Assembly (NCBI GenBank): GCA_027604185.1
Contig: JADGKB010000013.1
Location: 144,579 to 208,578, forward strand
DNA: 64,000 nucleotides
Direction: 5' to 3'
Origin: Boothiomyces macroporosus
Lineage: Eukaryota; Chytridiomycota; Chytridiomycetes; Rhizophydiales; Terramycetaceae
This document shows, piece by piece, positions 57,397-64,000 of this stretch. Below the pieces are notes generated by a model. That model did no database searches. It saw only the letters and a list, made by a program, of their open reading frames with translations, and was not told the origin of the DNA. Each line of letters begins with the position of its first letter. Position 1 is the stretch's first letter. The translations under genes were made by a program, and so were the position numbers.

Positions 57397-59342
57397 ATGA
57401 ATACACTTTTCGTAGCTCTTCTTTCTCAAAGTACAGTAGCGCAATTTACTGTAAACAGCGCACAAAAAAACGTTGGTGTCCAACTCTTTCAGTGGAACTT
57501 TAACGACATTGCAAATGAGTGTGTCAACTTCTTGGGACCAAACGGTTATGCTTGGGTACAAACTTCCCCAGTAGCAGCACACGCTGGAAATGCCTTTGAT
57601 GGACAAACTTTTCCATGGTATTTAGCCTATCAACCGTTAGCTTACAAGATCGGAAACCGACTTGGCACAGAACAAGAATTTGCGAAGATGGTTCAAACTT
57701 GTAAAAATGCTGGTGTTGATGTAGTCGTAGATGTAGTTTTAAACCACAACGCTTATGTTAACAAACAAGACACTTGGGGATTTGGTCTTACCCAAGGATG
57801 GTCAACAGCCGACTTTAATGAAAATTTACCAGATGCCGGCCTAACCAAGGATAACTACCACGATAGTATCTGTGATGACAATGTAGGTACTAGCGCCCAT
57901 CCTTATACCGACTTTAATCAACAAAACTGTAGGGCAGGAACATTAGTGGATATCGCAACAGAACAGCCAGTTGTTCGCCAAAAGATTGCAAACTATTTGA
58001 ATGCTTTGTTGTCATACGGAGTCATCGGATTCAGAACTGATCTGGCCACTTATATTCCATCAAATGACTGGAGAGCCATCCAATCATTACTCAACAAGAA
58101 CTACAGAGGAAATTCTGCATATTTCGGACAAGAAGCATATCCAATGCCATCAAGCAACAACTTCCAAGATTACACTCAAATTGGTCGTGTTATTAATGTT
58201 AATGGTTACACCATGCCAGTTGGCAAAGCATTCAGAAATATTGGAACTTCAGTTGATCAACTAGGAAATATCCTGCAAAATCAAGCACGACCATTAGCAA
58301 ATGAGGCAGTTTCTGTCACTTTCATTGGTAATTAAATATTGATATAGAAAATCACGATCAAGTTCGAAATACTGATGGCCAAAACTATCTTCCGCTATCA
58401 AGAATGGATATTAACTTGTACAACCAAGCGATGGCATTCAACATTCTTTATCCTTACGGACTAGCCCAAGTTCATTCTGACTACTACTTCCAATGGAATG
58501 GTGGTACTGATTCAAACAGAGAAACCCCTGTATCTGCTCCATTTAACAGCACTGGATATATCCTTCCAATTAGCGCCAACCCAAGCAAGTGGTTCCAACA
58601 ACATCGTCTCCCAGCTGTATATTCTCTTGTCCGTGTTAGAAACTACATGGGATCTACTGCTCCAAGCGCAATTACAAATAACGGACTGGGATCAAACCAA
58701 ATATACTGGAACGTTCCTGGAAAAGCATTCGTTGCAATCAACTCTGCTCGTGGAAGCCAAAACTTGAACATGAATAATGTTGTTGCCACTGGCCTTCCAG
58801 CTGGTATTTACTGCAACATGGTATACGCCTATTCTTCCAATGGAACTTGTAAATTATGGCACGGAACTTCAATTAATGGCGATCAAATCATGTATACTGT
58901 TGACGCTTCTGGAAACACTCAGTTGAACATTCGTTCTACTGATTTGAACAAAGTTGTTGTATTGTACGGTGGTAATGACGGTTACCTAAAGAATGTCCCT
59001 CCTACTACTACATCCACTTTTGCAACCACTGCAACTCAAACTCCAGTTTCAAACAATGTTCCAGTAACATTTAAAGTCACTCATGACTCTGGATTTGGTG
59101 ATAATGTATATGTTGTCGGATCATTCAACAACTGGGCCACTTGTGCTGGAGTTTCATGTAGCTGGACTGCTGGAAATGTATGGAGCTGTCCAACCACATT
59201 GTCAAATGGTGTCTCTTATGAATGGAAAGCTATTCAGTATGGAACTGCTTCAGGAACTACTTGCACAAATCCAAAATGGTCTCCAGGATCCAACTCTGAC
59301 ATTGTTGTTACTAGCGGTGCAGTTGCTACACTTTCCTATTAA
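57397..59342 (+). CDS. Secreted alpha-amylase 2 (GH13) with C-terminal starch-binding domain
   Basis: 641 aa in two exons, intron at 58328-58347 (20 nt). Paralogue of alpha-amylase 1 with the same layout: signal peptide MNTLFVALLSQSTVAQF, VGVQLFQWNFNDI, DVVVDVVLNH, GFRTDLAT, YFGQEAYP, FIENHDQ, C-terminal VYVVGSFNNWATCAGV. The intron falls inside the catalytic region IV (FI|ENHD), which alpha-amylase 1 codes without interruption. The open frame extends upstream to 57355 but the TATA box at 57363 lies in it, so ATG 57397, just before the signal peptide, is used. The linker is Thr-rich (TTTSTFATTATQTP), probably O-glycosylated. Confidence 0.93.
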
Positions 59343-59387
59343 GTCAATATAGATTATTTTGAATTTTTAATACATTTATTTGAAAAA

Positions 59388-61197
59388 TCAATCTCGAGGT
59401 ATTCTTGGACTAGCAGAATGAATCAAATCCCATTCCTCTTTGCTTCCAGGGGCAACTTTGCTGAACAAGTCATCCAAGCGTTCTTTTACCTTTTCATTTT
59501 CTTTTGGTTGATACTTGGGGATGTTTTTACGTAAAGGGGACTGGAGAATGGAAGAAAACTTTGGTTTCTTTAAATTCATTACTTTTTTCATAGGCGAAGG
59601 TGAAACTACAGGGTATGATGGGATTGAGGTTTTAAACTTTTTAGTTGGAGGTAATGAATGAGCGACAGGCGAGTTGCGAATGGCTGCATTTACTTCTGTT
59701 GGCGAATAAGCTTTGTATGGTCGTTTTTTCGATGGCCTTGCTGGAATATTAAAACTATCTTCTTGATTGCTTTGAGGATCATTGGCGAAACCAAGATTTA
59801 AGCCACCATGGTCGTCAAGTACAATTTCTTCCCTTTTACCAGTACTATTCACGTCTTTGTGTGTATTTTCTTTTAGGGGCAAGTAGTCATCGACTGTAAG
59901 TGAAATTTCACTTTGATTATCATCCTTTTCGTCAAACCTCTCGTTCCGTAATATGCAATCAATGCAAACAGAGGTTTCGTCTTTCTTACTTTCTGGGAGA
60001 TCCGACTTTAACTTTAACTTTGTGGCATTTCCGCGGATGTCTTGAAGATACACTGCCAAATATTGAATGATAGCCTTTCCTCCCAAATTTTCTCTGGAGA
60101 GATTCTGGTTACAAAGCGCACAATAGAACGATTCTAACCTGTTTTCTGTTGATTCACTGGCAATCTCTTTCAAAGTGTTTCTCATTTGCTGAATTTTACA
60201 TGGAATTTCTGAAGCCTTGTTGCTTTGAAAAGTTGCAACTGTTTCAGTAACATTTGTGTATTCAAGAGACGACTTGCCAGTGGTGATAATCTCTCTATGT
60301 ATGGTCGATCCAATTTCTTGAAGTAGAGAATTTGGCCGATCAACAGGAGCAGGATCGTTCAAAGAGGGATATATGGATTTATAACCAAATGTACTTTGAA
60401 TACCAAGTCCAATTGAATCATCAGGATCCTCCAGATCATTTAGTTTACCTATATTAGCTCATATTACTTTGAAGTTCATACATGCTGGTTATGGATATAT
60501 CCTTTGCCTCTGTATTAGCTTCATTGACTACTTGGACTTCACTACCAACATTTGAAACATTCGTTTGATCAATATTTTTTGAATGTATTTCTTCATTCTC
60601 CTTGATTGTGTCTGGAACAGAATTTTCTTGAATATTTTCTTGATTTTTAGTGGTTGCTTTGCTGACAATCTTTTTCCCCTTTCTCTTTGTTACTCGTGCA
60701 GTGTTTGGAGGGTGTTCAGCCTCCTCGTTCTTTTCTTTGACGATTTTCTTTTCACCTTTCCCCCTTTTCTTTCTTGTGGCAGGTTTAATGAGATTAACCT
60801 CAGCGTGTCCAGAATGTTGTCCAGGATGAATTTCAACGCGCTCGACATCTTGTTTGTTTACAACCGCTCCAGTTGAAATAGAACCGCTGAATATAGGTTC
60901 ACTGCTTTCTTGAACAGGCTCTTCTATTTGGGCACTATCCATCATCTCCCGAGATTCGCCTTGCAGTTCTTCACCAAGTCGCATTCGTTCTCGGTTGATT
61001 TTTTCAATTAACTCTTGCTTCTTTCCAGTGACATCCAGGTTCAATTGAGCGCAATATTCTTTCAAATCTTTCACTAGACATTTTTGTAGATTACTTGGAA
61101 TTGAGGCAAGCGAATCAGAGTTGGATCTTTTCAAAGCCTCCTTCTTTATTTCCGGAATTGGATTTGAATGTGATTTTGGTAATCGTTTTCTTGCCAT
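59388..61197 (-). CDS. SAP-domain nuclear protein of unknown function
   Basis: 596 aa in two exons; intron at 60449-60467. A SAP DNA/chromatin-binding helix pair is visible at about residues 37-68 (KCLVKDLKEYCAQLNLDVTG then KKQELIEKI). It is followed by basic clusters (TRKKRGKGEKKIVKEK, TKRKGKKIVSK) resembling nuclear localisation signals. The middle has CALC...and CIDC pairs (about residues 360 and 410) that may bind zinc. The rest is disordered with Ser-Pro sites (SPTE, SPVA, SPSP, SPLR), possible CDK targets. No further domain recognised. It could be a chromosome or mitotic protein. Divergent from the next gene with only 32 bp between start codons. Confidence 0.75.
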
Positions 61198-61229
61198 TGA
61201 AGATCAAGTTATTTTGTCACAAAAGTAAA

Positions 61230-61974
61230 ATGCAAACGATGGAAGTGGATTTTCACGACAATCCGTGGCTTTCAGCGCTGTCAGAATTCCAGAAATTAAA
61301 GGAAGAACAGGAGAGGAAGGAGCGGTTGAAGCAAGAACAAAGAGAACTTGAACTGGCTGAAAAAGCGAGAGTGGAACAAGAAAAGTTGGAATTGGAAAGA
61401 ATGGAAAAGGAAAAGCAAGACCGAGAGAAACAGTATCAGCAACAAGTAGAAAGAGCCAAGCAGCTAGAGTTGGAGAAACAGCTCCAGCTACACAGGTTGG
61501 AAAAGAAATTAGACTCTGTTTCCAGTTTATCGTTAGAAGGAGTTCATCCGCATGGGCAAGCAAAATCACACGATTTTCCATTCTTTACATTTCTGCTTGT
61601 ATCAACCACAAGTTTCATTATTTATCATTTCGTTGTCTTTTTTTACAACGACATTTATCTCAAAATTAATTTGAAATCAACAGGTAATTTGTTTTTCACA
61701 AGAACTCACTGCTAAAATACACAGCTGTATGACTCTCTACTTGGAAAACAAATGCGAGGATGTCGCGCTAACGATTCCGCATATGCAAGCAGTTTGCAAC
61801 GAATGGAAAGCCTGTATGCACCAACCAAATGATGTAGAAAGGCTGCAAGTGATTGGAAATGTGCTGTCACTCTTTCTAAACTCTTTCTTTGAACCTTTGT
61901 CCCTCAAAACAACAGTGATCGTCACACTATGGATTTTGATTTGTTTATACTTTACCAATAAATATCGAAAATAA
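61230..61974 (+). CDS. Coiled-coil protein with two membrane segments, unknown function
   Basis: 241 aa in two exons; intron at 61684-61702 (19 nt). Residues 15-95 form a strongly charged coiled coil (EFQKLKEEQERKERLKQEQ and following). Two hydrophobic segments follow: FPFFTFLLVSTTSFIIYHFVVF (about 115-137) and, at the C-terminus, TTVIVTLWILICLYFTN (about 220-236). A short region between them has Cys and Trp residues (HSCMTLYLENKCED, CNEWKACM). Topology would place the coiled coil and the C-terminal tip on one side. Family not recognised. Confidence 0.7.
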
Positions 61975-62663
61975 TTATACAATGAAATCAACTCTTTTAC
62001 CATTTGAAACATACCCGCTGGCAAATACCTGTATGAATGTATGTGATAAACTTTACCTTTGTAGTTCAAGTAACCTAGCGAGTATGAGGAATCACAATTA
62101 AGTATCCTGAATCACTGTTTCATTTGCGCGGACTTTTCTGAGTAATTCATAATTTGTAATACAGCAACGTTTCCGTACTGTCAAAAAGTTGCCCCTTTCG
62201 CAACCAAGTGGTTCGCATTCTTCACTAGAGGTCATGCGACATCATTTAATTAAGTCCTGAACAGTCCAAGGACAAGGAGATCCTTTGATGTGCACGGTGA
62301 ATGGAGCCTATAGCGGTCAAGGACTATTTTCCTCTTGGTCCCTCAGGAACCTTTGAAAAAATCCGATGTCATGTGGGGTGAAAATTTGAAAATACAGGAA
62401 AGAAAATTTCATCAATTTTGCCAAAGAACTTTTGCCCGGGTTAGCTAGGAAACAAATTTAAACGGCTTCTAGTCTATGTTCGAATTCGTTACTCCATCAA
62501 ATATACACTGGATTGCTTCAAATCTAATCCGCATGATGAAAGGACACCGAAGAAAACCACACTCGCAATCATCTGATCAAATCTTTTGGTCAGGTGGTTG
62601 CAGCCTTAAACCGTATTGAGTACTATAAATTAAAAGAGAAGTATCAGATTATCATAGTAAGAT
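61975..62663 (+). promoter_or_regulatory. Beta-amylase upstream region
   Basis: 689 bp without a gene. Near the amylase start it holds AAGGACACCGA (62539-62549), CGCAATCATCTG (62564-62575) and TCAGGTGG (about 62591), each with counterparts in the alpha-amylase upstream regions, and a TATAAATTAAA box at about 62625, 39 bp before the ATG. The left part (61975-62450) shows nothing recognisable. Confidence 0.5.
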
Positions 62664-64000
62664 ATGTACACCTTGAACAAATTCGTACTACTCGCTCTAT
62701 GTGTGTATTCTCAAAAAGCGTTGAATCAAAACTTTGAAGCTGAAGCCTTCATGCCTTTGCCTTTGATTACTGACTGGAATGCGTTCGATAGCGACTTGCA
62801 AGCTGTAAAGAACTATGGCGTCCGCACCATTGCTTCTGATGTCTGGTGGGGACTCGTCGAGACAGCCGATCAACAGTTCGACTGGTCCTACTACAACACC
62901 CTCTCCGACCACATCATCAACGCTGGCTTGAACTGGATCCCAATCATGTCCACCCACAGATGCGGAGGGTCGGTTGGAGACAACTGCAACTTCCCTACTC
63001 CGTCGTGGGCAAACATCAACGGAAACCCAGACAACCTCTTCCAGGACATCTTTGGCGCTACCAACGCCGACTCGTTCTCCCCCTGGGCCGGCGACTTTCC
63101 ATACACCCAGTACGACCAGTACTTCCAGGCGTTTGCAAGCAACTTTGCCTCCAAAACCAACTCTATTCCGCGCATCGACTTGTCTGCTGGCAGTGCCGGC
63201 GAATTAAAGTACCCATCCTACTCCAACCCTGCCGCCGGCTACCCAACCAGAGGCCGCTTTCAGGCATACTCCAACGCTGCTGTCAGCGACTTCCGCACCT
63301 GGGCGCTGGCCAAGTACAACAACGACTCTGCACAAGTCGCTGCCGCCTGGTCTGGCTACACCAACGGCAAGCCAGTGCAGAGCGCGAGCGATATCCTCCC
63401 GCCTTGCCAAGTCACGACCCAAGCCCTCAGCTCTGGCGTCTGCGCTGGACGAAACACTGCCGACGACTTTTACAGCTCCGGATACAAGTCGCAGTACGGA
63501 CAAGACTTTGCGCAGTGGTACCAAGGCACGCTGGTCAAGCACACTGGGAGGATCGCTGCTGCTGCACACAGCCGCTTCGACAGCGTGTTTGGAATCCCGC
63601 TCAACATCAAGATTGCTGGCGTGCACTGGAGATACTTTGACCCGGTCGAGCCTCACTCTGCAGAGCGATCAGCCGGGTACTGGGACTACTCTTCGCTCTT
63701 GCAGGGACTCAAGGGCTTGGGCGTCGGGGTTACCTTTACTGCCATCGAAATGGCCGACAACAACGTTGCTGGTGTGTACAGCGGCGCGAACACTCTGGCC
63801 AAAGCCTTCTTCCAAACCGCTGCCAGCCTTGGAGTGCAAAACCTTGGCGGGGAAAACGCCCTCTCGTTTGGATCTGATACCAGCTCTTACGGAAGAATCC
63901 AAAACATCATCACCAGCTATCCGCTCGCTGGATTCACTCTCTTGCGATATCCTGACTTGATCAACGGCGCCGGCTCTACCTTCCAACAATATGTTGCTTC
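62664..64000 (+). CDS. Secreted beta-amylase (GH14), bacterial type, runs off the right edge
   Basis: 445 codons visible, open to the edge, no intron. Releases maltose from non-reducing ends of starch. Signal peptide MYTLNKFVLLALCVYS, then FMPLPLITDW and DVWWGLVE (catalytic loop region), IPIMSTHRCGGSVGDNC, first catalytic Glu180 in SAGELKYPSY, FQAYS, IAGVHWRYF, TFTAIEMAD and second catalytic Glu397 in GGENALS, and FTLLRYPD. HxCGGNVGDxC and AGELRYPSY are characteristic of Bacillus-type enzymes rather than plant ones. Base composition jumps: 38 of 60 bases are G or C at 63061-63120, against 28 of 60 in alpha-amylase 1 at 55501-55560. Horizontal acquisition is plausible; strong expression is an alternative reason for the C-ending codons. 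Confidence 0.93.
   Translation, partial: MYTLNKFVLLALCVYSQKALNQNFEAEAFMPLPLITDWNAFDSDLQAVKNYGVRTIASDVWWGLVETADQQFDWSYYNTLSDHIINAGLNWIPIMSTHRCGGSVGDNCNFPTPSWANINGNPDNLFQDIFGATNADSFSPWAGDFPYTQYDQYFQAFASNFASKTNSIPRIDLSAGSAGELKYPSYSNPAAGYPTRGRFQAYSNAAVSDFRTWALAKYNNDSAQVAAAWSGYTNGKPVQSASDILPPCQVTTQALSSGVCAGRNTADDFYSSGYKSQYGQDFAQWYQGTLVKHTGRIAAAAHSRFDSVFGIPLNIKIAGVHWRYFDPVEPHSAERSAGYWDYSSLLQGLKGLGVGVTFTAIEMADNNVAGVYSGANTLAKAFFQTAASLGVQNLGGENALSFGSDTSSYGRIQNIITSYPLAGFTLLRYPDLINGAGSTFQQYVA

Noticed and set aside
62180..62240. GGTTCGCATTC resembling a tRNA B box upstream of beta-amylase
   Set aside because: No T stem pairing and no A box at the proper spacing.

Overview
The window is nuclear DNA from a eukaryote with a very compact genome. 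About forty genes sit in 64 kb on both strands, and many neighbours are only 5 to 50 bp apart. Roughly a hundred spliceosomal introns can be read by hand. Nearly all are 18-24 nt long, start GTA or GTT, and carry a TAAC/TGAC/TAAT-type branch site a few bases before the acceptor. All three stop codons are used as stops, so the code looks standard. The gene set suggests a flagellated early-diverging relative of fungi (chytrid, rozellid or aphelid-like). It has a PET127-type mitochondrial protein, an F-BAR/DEP/RhoGAP protein of yeast Rgd2 type, a CBP4-like complex III assembly factor and urease accessory protein UreF, together with the ciliary protein CFAP57. That placement is inference. The two alpha-amylases with C-terminal starch-binding domains and the beta-amylase suggest a starch consumer.

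Layout. 1-5 kb: homogentisate dioxygenase (cut by the edge), two intron-rich CAMK kinases and a membrane beta-solenoid protein. 5-14 kb: spermidine synthase, ribosomal eS1, ankyrin protein, acyltransferase, COG2945 hydrolase, TM9 nonaspanin, eIF3i, SDR. 15-20 kb: three intronless, catalytically degenerate kinase paralogues around a SAM carrier and Cdc123. 20.5-23.2 kb: tandem triplet of an unrecognised multi-pass membrane family. 24-36 kb: PET127, ROK1/DDX52, PEX7, myristoylated LRR protein, ZNG1 GTPase, UTP30/RSL1D1-like, POL5/MYBBP1A. 36-53 kb: CFAP57, UBA protein, beta-tubulin, RhoGAP, UreF, VPS28, CBP4-like, DPH6, V-ATPase D, G-beta, UTP18. 53-64 kb: serine carboxypeptidase, two alpha-amylases, SAP-domain protein, coiled-coil membrane protein, beta-amylase (cut by the edge).

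How the genes relate. Ribosome biogenesis (ROK1, UTP18, UTP30-like, POL5, eS1) is scattered but well represented. VPS28 and perhaps the UBA protein belong to ESCRT-I. The three amylases share short promoter motifs and probably form one starch-digestion regulon. Housekeeping genes mostly carry several tiny introns. Lineage-specific or possibly acquired genes (pseudokinases, membrane triplet, ankyrin protein, acyltransferase, SDR, beta-amylase) show none.

Most notable: two introns whose protein context demands a GT...TG boundary rather than GT...AG (ROK1 and the LRR protein), with a weaker third case in CFAP57; a beta-tubulin start codon split by an intron; the only three introns longer than 60 nt each containing an internal stem; the intronless pseudokinase family; and the shared amylase promoter motifs. 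All intron positions were deduced by reading frame and family conservation, without transcripts. Each multi-exon CDS given here adds up to a whole number of codons.
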